Assembly: GCA_011525845.1 (NCBI GenBank)
Contig: WYBP01000014.1
Location: 124,001-188,000, forward strand
Source of the DNA: Gemmatimonadaceae bacterium
GTDB taxonomy: Bacteria > Gemmatimonadota > Gemmatimonadetes > Gemmatimonadales > Gemmatimonadaceae
Length of the DNA stretch: 64,000 nt
Reading direction: 5' to 3'
A program made the position numbers and the translations under genes. Positions 26,741 through 35,977 of the stretch are shown in pieces. How positions within the stretch are numbered: the first letter of the stretch is position 1; each line of letters begins with the position of its first letter. The notes under the pieces are model-generated. The model saw only the letters and a list, made by a program, of their open reading frames with translations. It ran no database searches and was not told the DNA's origin.

Positions 26741-27267
26741 CCGAACTCGCGACGCTGGGGGGTGGGTGCTTCTGGTGCCTCGAGGCGGTGTACCTCGAGC
26801 TGCGCGGCGTGCGCGCCGTGAAGAGCGGGTACGCGGGCGGGCATGTCGCGAACCCCACCTATGAGGAGGTCTGCGGGAAGAAGACCGGCCACGCCGAGGT
26901 GGTGCAGGTGGAGTTCGACCCCGCGGAGATCTCGTTCGCGGAGCTGCTCGAGGTCTTCTTCACCATCCACGACCCCACGACGAAGGACCGGCAGGGGAAC
27001 GACGTCGGGCCGCAGTATCGCTCGGTGATCTTGGCGCACTCACCGGAGCAGGAGCGGATCGCGCGCGAGCAGCTCGCGGCGGCGCAGGCGCATTGGGACG
27101 CACCGATCGTCACGGAGATCGCGCCGCTGGAGAAGTTCTGGCCGGCGGAGCGGGTGCACGACAACTACTTCGCGCGGAACCCGCAGAACCCCTACTGCGC
27201 CGTGGTGGTCGCGCCCAAGGTCGCGAAGGCGCGCAAGCTCTTCCTCGACAAGCTCGCGCACCGCTGA
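26737..27267 (+). CDS. msrA: Peptide-methionine (S)-S-oxide reductase
   Basis: Reduces methionine-S-sulfoxide; partner of msrB. The 176-residue protein has the active-site motif GGCFWC with the nucleophile Cys11, [29 protein letters not shown] and the [19 protein letters not shown] block. The GTG start at 26737 overlaps the msrB stop. No C-terminal pair of resolving Cys typical of some MsrA is obvious; NPYCAVVV holds one Cys that could resolve. Confidence 0.95.
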   Translation: MTELATLGGGCFWCLEAVYLELRGVRAVKSGYAGGHVANPTYEEVCGKKTGHAEVVQVEFDPAEISFAELLEVFFTIHDPTTKDRQGNDVGPQYRSVILAHSPEQERIAREQLAAAQAHWDAPIVTEIAPLEKFWPAERVHDNYFARNPQNPYCAVVVAPKVAKARKLFLDKLAHR

Positions 27268-27311
27268 GCGGAGCGGCGCCACGGACGGGGCACTTCCGGC
27301 GCCTGATGGCG

Positions 27312-27317
27312 TATCTT
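27312..27317 (+). promoter_or_regulatory. -10-like element (TATCTT), probable leaderless promoter
   Basis: TATCTT ends 5 bases before the GTG at 27323 and 11 bases before the ATG at 27329. A transcript would start at or beside the start codon. No ribosome binding site is visible ahead of either start. Confidence 0.4.
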
Positions 27318-27322
27318 GTTCC

Positions 27323-28096
27323 GTGCCCATGACCCGGACACCCCTCGCCCTCGCGCTCCTCGGCGCCCTGGTCGCCGCCTCGCTCGCCCTGCCTTGTTCG
27401 ATGGAGGCACAGGCCGGCACCGTGCGCGGCATCGTGACGGACACCGCGGGCCGCCCGCTCGCGAACGTCGAGGTCATCTCGGTGAACGCCGAGCGATCCA
27501 CGCGCTCGGGGCGGGATGGACGGTACACGCTCACCAAGCTGCCGTTCGGCCAGCAGCTCGTGATCGCGCGGCTCCCCGGCTACCAGATGGGGCAGCAGGC
27601 CGTGACGATGCTCGACGACGGCGCACCCGTGGTCGACTTCCGGCTGCGTCTCGTGGTCCAGGCGATCGACACCGTGCGGATCGTCTCGCACGATGGGTGC
27701 CCGCCCTACGACCTCGGCGGGTTCGAGTGCCGGCGCCGAGCCGCCGTCGGCCAGTTCCGCAGCGCCGACGAGCTGGCGGCCCTGCGGCCGCGCTACTGGG
27801 CGGACCTGTTCGAGGGATTCGACGGGCTGAAGCGTATCTCGATGCGGGACGAGAACGGCCTCCCCGACTGGACCATCCGGTCGACCACGGGATGGAGCTG
27901 CCTCAAGGAGTCCTGGGATGGCCGCGACAAGTCCGCGGCGGACATCCGGATGACGCCGAAGGACATCGTCGCGATCGAGTACTACGAGTTGTACGAGAAG
28001 GTCCCGGCGGCGTACAAGCGGATGGCCTGGCCGCAGGGCCAGACGCGTCCGTGCGCGTTGGTCATCTACTGGACCAAGCTGGCCGACCGGAAGTAG
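27323..28096 (+). CDS. Secreted CarboxypepD_reg plus barrel-less TonB-plug protein
   Basis: A 257-residue protein; GTG at 27323 or ATG at 27329. The signal peptide ends SMEAQA. Residues about 33-110 are a carboxypeptidase regulatory-like (transthyretin-type) domain: VRGIVTDTAGRPLANVEVISV, then SGRDGRYTLTKLP. The C-terminal part has DIVAIEYYELYEKVP and a final CALVIYWTK. These match the end of a TonB-dependent receptor plug (IEVxxG...GVVxIxTK), but no beta-barrel follows. A similar protein lies at 62118-63506. It probably sits in the periplasm or outer membrane; the function is unknown. Confidence 0.72.
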   Translation: MPMTRTPLALALLGALVAASLALPCSMEAQAGTVRGIVTDTAGRPLANVEVISVNAERSTRSGRDGRYTLTKLPFGQQLVIARLPGYQMGQQAVTMLDDGAPVVDFRLRLVVQAIDTVRIVSHDGCPPYDLGGFECRRRAAVGQFRSADELAALRPRYWADLFEGFDGLKRISMRDENGLPDWTIRSTTGWSCLKESWDGRDKSAADIRMTPKDIVAIEYYELYEKVPAAYKRMAWPQGQTRPCALVIYWTKLADRK

Positions 28097-28115
28097 CACG
28101 GGCGCGCGGGCGCGG

Positions 28116-28121
28116 TAGATT
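28116..28121 (+). promoter_or_regulatory. -10-like element (TAGATT), probable leaderless promoter
   Basis: TAGATT ends 9 bases before the GTG at 28131, preceded by a very GC-rich stretch and without a Shine-Dalgarno. The spacing puts the transcript start at or just before the start codon. Confidence 0.4.
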
Positions 28122-28130
28122 CGCCCACTC

Positions 28131-31100
28131 GTGACCCTGCTCCTCACCTGCCTCTTCGTCCTCTCGGGCGCCGCCGGGCTCATCTACGAGTCCATCTGGA
28201 GCCGCTACCTCGGGCTCTTCGTCGGCCACAGCGCGTACGCCCAGGTGATCGTGCTGGTGATCTTCCTCGGCGGGATGTCCGTCGGGGCCGCGATCGCCGC
28301 CCGCCACTCGGCGCGCGTGCGGGAACCCCTCCTCTGGTACGCGGCCATCGAGGGCGTGGTCGGAGTGCTGGGGCTCGTGTTCCACCCCGTATTCTCCGCG
28401 GCCACGGGGTTCGCGTACGACAGCGTCTTCCCCGCACTCGCCGGCGGCACGCTGCTGGTGGTGGTGAAGTGGACGCTCGCCGCACTCCTGATCCTGCCGC
28501 AGTCCATCCTGCTGGGCGCGACCTTCCCGCTGATGAGCGCCGCGCTGCTACGGCGCGCGGCGCTCCGGGCCGCGGGCGGGGGCGCGATCGACGCGGCCGC
28601 CTCCACGGCGTCGAGCGGCCGCGTGCTGGGCGTGCTCTACTTCGCCAACTCCCTCGGCGCCGCCGGGGGCGTGCTGCTCGCCGGCTTCTGGCTGATCGGC
28701 TTCGCGGGCCTCCCCGGCACGCTGGTCGCCGCGGCCGCGCTCAACCTCGTGGTGGCGCTCGCCACCTACAGCGCGGTGCGCGCCGAGCGTGAGGACGACG
28801 ACGGCGACCCGGCCTCGAACGTGCCGGCCCCGCCGCCCCTCGTGGTACCGACGGCCGCGGACGCGACGCTCCAGGTCGCGGCAAGCGACGCCAGCGCCCG
28901 CGACCTCTGGCGCGTGATGCTCGCCGTGAGCTTCGGCACCGCGGTGGCGAGCTTCATCTACGAGATCGCCTGGATCCGCATGCTCTCGCTCGTGCTCGGG
29001 AGCGCGACGCACGCCTTCGAACTGATGCTCTCGGCGTTCATCCTCGGGCTCGCGCTCGGCGCATTCTGGGTTCGCACCCGCGCCGACACCTTCCGCGATC
29101 CGGTGCGCACGCTCGGGATCGTGCAGTTCGCGATGGGCGCGCTCGCGGTCGCCACGCTCGGCGTCTACGGCTACTCGTTCGAGTGGATGTCCGCGCTCAT
29201 CGAGGCCGTGGACGAGAACGCCGCTGGCTACCACCTCTACAACCTCGCGCGCTACGGGATCGCGCTCGGCGTGATGCTCCCGGCGACCTTCTGCGCCGGC
29301 ATCACGCTCCCGCTCATCACGCGCACTCTCCTGGGAGGCGGGCACGGCGAGCGGTCGGTGGGCGCGGTGTACGCGTGGAACACGCTCGGCTCGATCGTCG
29401 GCGTGTCGGTGGCCGCGCTCCTGCTCATGCCGCTGGTGGGGCTGCGATCGATGCTCATCATCGGCGGCGCGCTCGACATCGCGCTCGGGCTCTGGCTCCT
29501 CTGGCGCCGCTCCGCGCAGGCACCGGCCATCCGGCAGACCGCCACGCTCGCCACGGCCGCCGGGATCGCGGTGGTGGCCGTGAGCGCCCTCGCCCCCTCC
29601 TTCGACCCGGGGATCCTCTCCAGCGGCGTCTTCCGCTACGGCACCGTGCCCGAGCGGGGCGCGCGCAACATCGTGTTCTACAAGGACGGCCGCACGGCGA
29701 GCGTCAGCGTCCGGCTCGGCAGCGACAGCGGCTATTCCCTCGCCACCAACGGCAAGCCCGACGCCTCGATCTCCCGCTATTGGTTCGACGAGGTGCCCGA
29801 GGACAGCCTGAAGCAGCCGCTCGAAGGGGACGAGTCCACGCAGGTGCTCCTCCCGCTCCTCACGCTGGCGCACATGCCCGGGGCGCGCGAGGCGGCGGTG
29901 ATCGGCCACGGCTCAGGACTCTCGACGCACTTCCTCCTCGGCAGCGAGGAGCTCGACCGCGTGGAGACGATCGACATCGAGCCGGAGATGGTGAATGCCG
30001 CGCGGCTCTTCCTTCCCGCGAACCTCCGCGCCTACGACGACCCGCGCTCGCGCTTCGTGTACGACGACGCCAAGTCGTTCTTCGCCTCCGCCAACCGGCG
30101 CTTCGACCTGATCCTCTCCGAGCCGTCCAACCCCTGGGTGAGCGGCGTCTCCGGGCTCTTCACCGACGAGTTCTACGCGCGCGTCTCGCGCTACCTGACG
30201 CCGCAGGGCGTGTTCGGGCAGTGGCTGCACCTCTACGAGATCGAGGATGCGCTCGTGCTCGACGTGCTCGCCGCGCTGCACCGCAACTTCCGCTCGTACG
30301 CGGTCTACCTCACCAACGACGTCGATGTGCTGGTGGTCGCCACCAACGCCGAGCAGCTGCCTGCGCCCGACTGGTCAGTGTTCCGCTCGACCGACATCGC
30401 GATCGACCTCGAGCGCTTCGTCCCCATCTCCGACGCGGCGCTCTCCGGCACGCTGCTGCTCACGCGCGCGGAGCTCGCCCCCCTGCTCGACACCTGGCGC
30501 GGGGCGAACTCGGACTTCCACCCCACGCTCGACCTCGGCGCCGAGCGTGCGCGCTTCCTGCGGCACTCGGCGTACGGGTTCCTCGGCCTTCGCACCGACC
30601 GCTACAACCTCGCGGACGCACTCGATGCGCGGCGGGTGCCGCTGAGCGGGGACCGCCGCGCGTCGATGAGCCACCGCCGCGTGGACGCGCAGCTGATCGC
30701 CGACGCGCTGCGCCGCGACGACCCCTACGCGCCGACGGACACCGTGGTGGAGCGCCGCCCCCTGCAGGCCGCGCGCTTCCGCGCGCAGCGGCTCGCGCAG
30801 GGGATGGCCGCCGGGGAACCGCCGGCGGATTGGTTCCTCTGGTTCACGGAAGTGGTCGCGGCCGAGACCGACCGGCACGATGGAACGATGGGGGTCGTGG
30901 ACTCGGCGTGGTACGCGGGGGTGGAGCGCTTCATGCGCGCACAGGGTGCCCCTGCGGACGGCGTCTCCGCCCTCCGCTTCCTGCGCGCCGCCGCGAGCTA
31001 CGACTGGGTCACCGCCGCGCGCGAGTCGGAGACGCAGCTCACGGCGCGCGACCGGGGGCGGCAGTGGCTCCCCCTGGCGATGTTCTGCGACGCGGCGGTG

Positions 31101-31247
31101 CTCGCCCGGCTCCGCGTCGGCGATGTCTCGGGCGCCCGAGCCCTCTTCGTGCGGCTGTGCCGCTCGACTGAACGCGAGTCGGGCGACCTGCGTACCCTCT
31201 TGCTGGATGCCCACGTGGCGGCCGCCGAGTCCGGGGTCGCACGCTGA
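28131..31247 (+). CDS. Membrane-fused spermidine synthase-like protein
   Basis: A 1038-residue protein starting with GTG. The first about 480 residues hold some 12 or more transmembrane helices, beginning SGAAGLIYESIWSRYL, which recurs after an internal linker as ASFIYEIAWIRML (residues about 275-290), so the membrane part is a duplicated unit. The next about 250 residues are a Rossmann-fold aminopropyltransferase/methyltransferase-like domain: AAVIGHGSGLSTHFLL, ETIDIEPEMVNAA, FDLILSEPSNPWVSGVSGLFT. Fused MFS-type spermidine synthases have this layout. Whether it makes a polyamine is not shown. The C-terminal 200 residues are helical and unrecognised. Confidence 0.82.
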   Translation: MTLLLTCLFVLSGAAGLIYESIWSRYLGLFVGHSAYAQVIVLVIFLGGMSVGAAIAARHSARVREPLLWYAAIEGVVGVLGLVFHPVFSAATGFAYDSVFPALAGGTLLVVVKWTLAALLILPQSILLGATFPLMSAALLRRAALRAAGGGAIDAAASTASSGRVLGVLYFANSLGAAGGVLLAGFWLIGFAGLPGTLVAAAALNLVVALATYSAVRAEREDDDGDPASNVPAPPPLVVPTAADATLQVAASDASARDLWRVMLAVSFGTAVASFIYEIAWIRMLSLVLGSATHAFELMLSAFILGLALGAFWVRTRADTFRDPVRTLGIVQFAMGALAVATLGVYGYSFEWMSALIEAVDENAAGYHLYNLARYGIALGVMLPATFCAGITLPLITRTLLGGGHGERSVGAVYAWNTLGSIVGVSVAALLLMPLVGLRSMLIIGGALDIALGLWLLWRRSAQAPAIRQTATLATAAGIAVVAVSALAPSFDPGILSSGVFRYGTVPERGARNIVFYKDGRTASVSVRLGSDSGYSLATNGKPDASISRYWFDEVPEDSLKQPLEGDESTQVLLPLLTLAHMPGAREAAVIGHGSGLSTHFLLGSEELDRVETIDIEPEMVNAARLFLPANLRAYDDPRSRFVYDDAKSFFASANRRFDLILSEPSNPWVSGVSGLFTDEFYARVSRYLTPQGVFGQWLHLYEIEDALVLDVLAALHRNFRSYAVYLTNDVDVLVVATNAEQLPAPDWSVFRSTDIAIDLERFVPISDAALSGTLLLTRAELAPLLDTWRGANSDFHPTLDLGAERARFLRHSAYGFLGLRTDRYNLADALDARRVPLSGDRRASMSHRRVDAQLIADALRRDDPYAPTDTVVERRPLQAARFRAQRLAQGMAAGEPPADWFLWFTEVVAAETDRHDGTMGVVDSAWYAGVERFMRAQGAPADGVSALRFLRAAASYDWVTAARESETQLTARDRGRQWLPLAMFCDAAVLARLRVGDVSGARALFVRLCRSTERESGDLRTLLLDAHVAAAESGVAR

Positions 31248-31273
31248 ACGTTCCCACCCGAAGGAGAGTCCCG

Positions 31274-33730
31274 ATGCCGTCGTCCGTCCGAGCGCTGCCG
31301 GCGCGCACTGCGCGCCCGATCGCCCTGCTGGCCCTGCTGGCGACCTTCGCCGCCGCGCTCCCCGCGCAGACCGCGTACCGCCAGCCCCCCGCGGCCATCG
31401 CGCAGATCCTCGATGCGCCGGCGACGCCGGTGGCCTCCCTCAGCGCGGACCGGAGCTCGATCATGCTCCTCGCGCGCCCCGGGTTGCCGCCCATCTCGGA
31501 GATCGCGGCCCCCGAGTATCGCGTGGCGGGCATCCGGCTCAACCCGCGCACCAGCGGACCCTCGCGCCAGAACCCGGCCAACGGGCTCTCCGTCATGCCG
31601 ATCACCGGGGGCGCGGCGACGCCGATCGCGATGGCGCTCCCCGCGGGCGCCGGGATCGGGAACCTGAGCTGGTCCCCCGCGGGCACGCGCTTCGCGTTCG
31701 TCGTGAGCACGGACGACGCGCTCACGCTCTGGGTGGGCGACCTCGCGTCGAAGAGCGCCAAGCAGGTCTCGTCGCGCCGGCTGAACGCCGTGCTCGGCGC
31801 GCCCTGCGACTGGGCGGGGGAGGAGTCGCTCGTCTGCACCACCGTGCCCGCGTCGCGCGGCGCGGAGCCGGTGGCACCCGCGACGCCCGAGGGTCCGATC
31901 GTGCAGGAGGCGCTCACCGGGCGTGCCGACCGTGCGGCGACCTACCAGGACCTCCTCAAGAACCCGCACGACGAGGCGATCTTCGCGCACTACGCCACGA
32001 GCCAGCTCGTGCGCTTCACGCTGGACGGCCGCGCGACCGAGATCGGCGCGGCGGCGATCATCAGCGGCGCCACCGTGAGCCCTGACGGCACCTGGCTGCT
32101 GGTGACGACGCTCAGCAAGCCCTTCTCCTACTCGGTGCCGCTCAACTTCTTCCCCACCAAGGTCGAGGTGTGGGGGATGGACGGGCGCGTGGCGCGCACG
32201 ATCGCGACGCGGCCGCTGCTCGAGCGCGTCTCGTGGGGCGGGGACGGCGCACAGGTGGGCCCGCGCAACCCGTCCTGGCGCGCGGACGCGCCCGCGACGC
32301 TCACCTGGGTGGAGGCGCTCGACGGTGGCGATCCCACGCGCGAGGCGGCGAAGCGCGACCGGATCCTCGCGATCGACGCGCCCTTCACGGCGCAGGCGCG
32401 CACGCTGTTCGAGACGGAATGGCGCGCCCGCGGGATCACCTGGGGGCGTGCGGACTTCGCGATCGCGCGCGAGGCGAACTCCAAGTCGCGCAAGGCGCGC
32501 ACCTGGGTGATCGACCCGAGCGGGAAGGCCGCACCGCGGCTCCTCTTCGAGCGCTCCACCGAGGACCGCTACGCCGACCCCGGCGACTTCCGCACGCGGC
32601 GTGATGCGCGCGGCCAGCAGGTGGTGCACTTCACCGCGGACGGCAATTCCGCATTCCTGAGCGGCAATGGCGCCTCCCCCGAGGGAGACCGGCCCTTCCT
32701 CGACCGGATCGACCTCGCGACCGGCAAGACCGAGCGGCTCTTCCGTTCCACCGCGCCCTATTACGAGACGGTGGTGGACCTGCTCGACGACCGCGGCACG
32801 CGGCTCCTCACGCGCCGCGAGTCCGTGGACGACCCGCCGAACTACTTCTCGCGCGACCTCGCGCGCCGCTCGGCACCGGTGCAGCTCACGCAGTTCAAGG
32901 ACCCCGCGCCGCAGTTCGCCGGCGTGAAGAAGGAAGTGGTGCAGTACCAGCGGAACGACGGTGTCACGCTGCAGGCCACCGTCTATCTCCCGCCCGGCTA
33001 CGACAAGGCTCGCGACGGCGCGCTCCCCTTCCTCCTCTGGGCCTATCCGCGCGAATTCGGCTCGGCGGACGCCGCGTCGCAGGTGACCGGCTCCCAGTAC
33101 CGCTTCACGCGGCCCGGCGGCTCGTCGCACCTCTTCGCGCTGCTGCAGGGGTATGGCGTGATGGACGATCCCACCATGCCGATCATCGCGATGGGCGGGA
33201 AGGAGTCGAACGACACGTACGTCGAGCAGCTCGTCGCCAGCGCGCAGGCCGCGGTCGACAAGATCGTCACGATGGGCGTCGCGGACCGGGACCGGATCGC
33301 CGTGGGCGGGCACTCGTACGGCGCCTTCATGACCGCCAACCTCCTCGCGCACACGACCATCTTCCGCGCGGGGGTCGCGCGCTCCGGCGCGTACAACCGG
33401 ACGCTCACCCCATTCGGCTTCCAGGGCGAGGAGCGGAGCTACTGGCAGGCGCCGGACCTCTACGAGCGGATGTCGCCGTTCACCTACGCGGACAAGATCA
33501 AGTCGCCGATCCTGCTGATCCACGGGATGGCGGACAACAACACGGGGACCTACCCGATCCAGTCGGAGCGGATGTACGCGGCGCTCAAGGGGAATGGCGG
33601 GACGGCGCGGTACGTGCAGCTGCCGGCGGAGTCACACGGGTATGCGGCGCGGGAGAGCGTGGGGCATACGCTCTTCGAGATGATGGCGTGGCTGGACCAG
33701 TATGTGAAGGCGCCGAAGCTGAAGATGTAG
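31274..33730 (+). CDS. Secreted S9 family prolyl oligopeptidase-like serine peptidase
   Basis: An 818-residue protein with a signal peptide (ending ALPAQT) and a GGAGAG ribosome binding site. An N-terminal seven-bladed beta-propeller (residues about 60-560) precedes an alpha/beta hydrolase domain. The catalytic triad can be placed: Ser681 in GGHSYGAF, Asp754 in GMADNNTG and His788 in ESHGYAAR. The order matches glutamyl- or acyl-aminoacyl-type S9 peptidases. It should degrade short peptides in the periplasm. It marks the last core gene before the accessory island. Confidence 0.9.
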   Translation: MPSSVRALPARTARPIALLALLATFAAALPAQTAYRQPPAAIAQILDAPATPVASLSADRSSIMLLARPGLPPISEIAAPEYRVAGIRLNPRTSGPSRQNPANGLSVMPITGGAATPIAMALPAGAGIGNLSWSPAGTRFAFVVSTDDALTLWVGDLASKSAKQVSSRRLNAVLGAPCDWAGEESLVCTTVPASRGAEPVAPATPEGPIVQEALTGRADRAATYQDLLKNPHDEAIFAHYATSQLVRFTLDGRATEIGAAAIISGATVSPDGTWLLVTTLSKPFSYSVPLNFFPTKVEVWGMDGRVARTIATRPLLERVSWGGDGAQVGPRNPSWRADAPATLTWVEALDGGDPTREAAKRDRILAIDAPFTAQARTLFETEWRARGITWGRADFAIAREANSKSRKARTWVIDPSGKAAPRLLFERSTEDRYADPGDFRTRRDARGQQVVHFTADGNSAFLSGNGASPEGDRPFLDRIDLATGKTERLFRSTAPYYETVVDLLDDRGTRLLTRRESVDDPPNYFSRDLARRSAPVQLTQFKDPAPQFAGVKKEVVQYQRNDGVTLQATVYLPPGYDKARDGALPFLLWAYPREFGSADAASQVTGSQYRFTRPGGSSHLFALLQGYGVMDDPTMPIIAMGGKESNDTYVEQLVASAQAAVDKIVTMGVADRDRIAVGGHSYGAFMTANLLAHTTIFRAGVARSGAYNRTLTPFGFQGEERSYWQAPDLYERMSPFTYADKIKSPILLIHGMADNNTGTYPIQSERMYAALKGNGGTARYVQLPAESHGYAARESVGHTLFEMMAWLDQYVKAPKLKM

Positions 33731-33797
33731 GGCGCGCTCGGCCGGGCGCGATAGGAGCCGGCCTCGGCGAGGACGAGGGTCTGCTGCGGAATCGGGG

Positions 33798-34355
33798 CAG
33801 TCCACGCAGCAGGACCCGATTGGGATCGCGGGTGGGGCGAACGTCTATGGATTTGCGGGTGGGGATCCGGTCAACTTCTTTGACCCGTTCGGGCTGTGCA
33901 AGGACAAGAAAGGGAACGAGCGCGAGTGCCTCGTCACCTGGTTGAATAAAGGAAACGAGAAGCCTTCTCCGGAGGCGATGCGCGTGGCTCAGGAGATTGC
34001 AACGCAAGCGGATGTTGACCTGGGGCTCTCGAGTGGCACGCGTTTACCGAAGACGGACTGCACCAAAGCGAATCGAAAGCCCCGGAGTCGGCACAACTGC
34101 GGGCTTGCGTTCGATATTGCGACCGTCAACGGGAAGGTCGTTGGCTCTGGTGAACGTGCAAATCCGGAAGCTGCGGAACTCGTGGTGCGAGTCCAGCGGG
34201 CAGCCCAAGAGCACGCGAACGTGCGGGAGAACTTCGGACCCGCCGGACTCTACTGGAAAGGGTCCGGTTTTTACGGCACCGGAGCTGAACTCATCGCTCT
34301 CTGGTTGGCGCATCAGGACCACGTGCACATATCGATTCACACGCCTTCACCATAG
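33798..34355 (+). CDS. Orphan RHS C-terminal tip A with M15-like zinc peptidase domain
   Basis: The frame opens inside RHS-core sequence (QQDPIGIAGGANVYGFAGGDP...FFDPFGLC) with no start codon before a TTG at 33942, so it is a tip cut from its RHS body. The C-terminal domain has SRHNCGLAFDI and DHVHISIH. These are the SxHxxGxAxD and HxH zinc-ligand motifs of M15 peptidases, which include peptidoglycan D,D-carboxypeptidases and L-Ala-D-Glu endopeptidases. A cell-wall-cutting toxin is inferred. Base composition is visibly less GC-rich than the flanking genes. A candidate immunity lipoprotein follows 205 bases downstream. Confidence 0.7.
   Translation, partial: QSTQQDPIGIAGGANVYGFAGGDPVNFFDPFGLCKDKKGNERECLVTWLNKGNEKPSPEAMRVAQEIATQADVDLGLSSGTRLPKTDCTKANRKPRSRHNCGLAFDIATVNGKVVGSGERANPEAAELVVRVQRAAQEHANVRENFGPAGLYWKGSGFYGTGAELIALWLAHQDHVHISIHTPSP
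33803..33876 (+). repeat. RHS-core 74-bp repeat, copy A
   Basis: Encodes the RHS motif QQDPIGIAGGANVYGFAGGDP. Identical over 74 bases to copies B (37660-37733, minus) and D (42359-42432, minus); copy C (40367-40440, plus) differs at two positions. Identity at synonymous positions points to recent recombination or gene conversion. Confidence 0.9.
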
Positions 34356-34560
34356 GGCGTGGAGCCGTTACAGAGCGTCGCCAGCGTGGGGTCGTTTTAT
34401 TGACGAGAAGTCACTCCGATGCGTGCCCTGTTTGGGAATGCGTTGAGGCCGAGGGTAAAAGGTCCTCTGGTTGAGTGTCTCAATCCACGATTCGTCGAGA
34501 GGTCACACCGTGCGACCACATTCTTCGCCGCGAGCCTCCATTCCCACGGCCGATCAGACC

Positions 34561-35079
34561 GTGACAGTGTACCGGAGGCGGATTGCTGGAGTGGCGGTCG
34601 TCGGTATCGCGCTCATGGCGGCGGACGCTTGTGGATCGCAGAGCCAGGACGCACCGCGCGACGTGGATGTTGCTATGCAGACGTCCCACTCACCGGCCGG
34701 AGTGACGTCCATGGAAAGCGGCGTCGTGTGGCCAAAATGCGGCACCTCGTCGGGGCCTGATACTCTTGAGTTTTCGAGTGTGAAGCGCGCCCCCGTGTCG
34801 GGTGACCTCGGCGGATACTTGGTCCGGGTGGTCGTGGCTGACGGACGCTGGCTCGGTTTCGGAAGCCAAGCCTACGGAGACCAATCGCCGCTCCTCCCAC
34901 TCTCCAGCGTCGTGCACGACTCACTCACCGGCGTCATCGAGTTCGACGTTGTTGCGTACGGCAACCCGTCACACTTTCGCGTTCGGATTTCATGCGACAG
35001 TATATGGGGCAGCGTCTCGCCGTTCCCCGGCGCGACCGAGGTACCCGTGTCACTTCCGCGAAGGACCGAGGGTCGCTGA
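34561..35079 (+). CDS. Putative lipoprotein, candidate immunity protein for tip A
   Basis: The GTG at 34561 gives a 172-residue lipoprotein with a basic start (VYRRR), a hydrophobic stretch and a lipobox-like AADACG; an ATG/GTG further upstream would bury this signal. The mature part is beta-rich (YLVRVVVADGRWLGF, VIEFDVVAYG, FRVRISCD). No known domain is seen. Its position after a peptidoglycan-peptidase tip and its periplasmic localisation fit an immunity role. This is inference from context. Confidence 0.5.
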   Translation: MTVYRRRIAGVAVVGIALMAADACGSQSQDAPRDVDVAMQTSHSPAGVTSMESGVVWPKCGTSSGPDTLEFSSVKRAPVSGDLGGYLVRVVVADGRWLGFGSQAYGDQSPLLPLSSVVHDSLTGVIEFDVVAYGNPSHFRVRISCDSIWGSVSPFPGATEVPVSLPRRTEGR

Positions 35080-35310
35080 GAGCCCGAACCCGCTGACCGG
35101 TCAGATCGACGCTCAAGTAGTCCCGGTTACTCGTTTGGTCGGTTGCCTCGTCGACGTCGGGGCGGTGAGCATCGCATCCAAGTCCGGCGGCACCCTGAAG
35201 CGCCCCGGGTTCCCGGGAGACAAGGTTAGTTGGGTGCCACGGCCGAGGAATCGGCCGCGACCCGTTGCTGCTCGTGATACTGCTCCTCAGACTCCGCAGG
35301 GGGGCGGCGG

Positions 35311-35612
35311 TGAGCCCCGATTCTGGGTCCGGCGGCCCCCGCGCGTTGAGTCCGTTCGGAGTCGAGGCCAGACTCGCCGGTCCGGGGACGGAGGTCCGAT
35401 GCGGAAGAGTCGGTTCACGGTGGAGCGGATCCTCCATGCCCTGCGGCAAATCGGAGGCGGGGACGCCGGTGGTCGAGAGCTGTCGGAAGATGGCGGTGAC
35501 GGAGACAACGTTCTATTGCTGGATCGAGCGATACACCGGCGTGAGACTGGTTTGGGGCACCCCATCCTCGCCGGCGAGACGTGCGAGTCGCCGGACCTAG
35601 GTTCGGGGCTCA
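35311..35612 (+). mobile_element. IS3-family deletion derivative (MITE-like, 302 bp)
   Basis: The ends form imperfect inverted repeats of about 27 bp: left TGAGCCCCGATTCTGGGTCC, right complementary to TGAGCCCCGAACCTAGGTCC. A 3-bp direct repeat CGG flanks the element (35308-35310 and 35613-35615), as expected for IS3 family insertion. The interior keeps only the start of orfA and about 80 bp of the right end. It cannot transpose by itself. Confidence 0.7.
35399..35600 (+). pseudogene. IS3-family orfA fragment, frameshifted
   Basis: The ATG at 35399 opens with MRKSRFTVERILHALRQ, the classic start of IS3-family OrfA helix-turn-helix proteins. The similarity then moves to another frame: SEAGTPVVESCRKM and AVTETTFYCWIERY. 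After that the sequence jumps to the right-end DNA of the element. The orfB transposase is missing entirely. Confidence 0.7.
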
Positions 35613-35619
35613 CGGTCCC

Positions 35620-35970
35620 TCTACTAGCACATCTCCCCAGGGGGCTGAATCCAATTACAGCCAGTTTGGCGCATCAGTGTTGCCATCCAGGCTGTAGTCG
35701 GATTCGGCCCTCTCGACGGAGATAGAGACAGAAGGGTCGAGCCCGACGAAAGGCGTGAGTCGCCGCCGATCGACCCGGAGCCGCGAGCGGCGAATCTGGT
35801 GAAATACGCCGCCAGTCGGGAGGGCAGGGCAGTCACCCACGACTGTTGAGCCAACACCCACAACTGCCGGGCCCGCAACCTCAAGTCGCGCGCGATCAAC
35901 AGCGACTCGCGAGCGATGACCGGGATCCAGCGAGCTGTGACGTGCAACTCGCGTCCTGTGAGCGGCGAGT
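35620..35970. other. Island DNA without a recognisable gene
   Basis: From the end of the IS remnant to the minisatellite I see no convincing gene. From about 35880 the sequence already shows degenerate versions of the 21-bp unit found downstream. Several open frames exist on both strands but they arise from the repeat structure. Confidence 0.5.
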
Positions 35971-35977
35971 AGCGGCC

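Noticed and set aside
33731-33797. Attachment site of an integrated element at the left island edge
   Set aside because: No direct repeat shared with the right edge near 43540-43600 and no tRNA at either end could be seen by eye.
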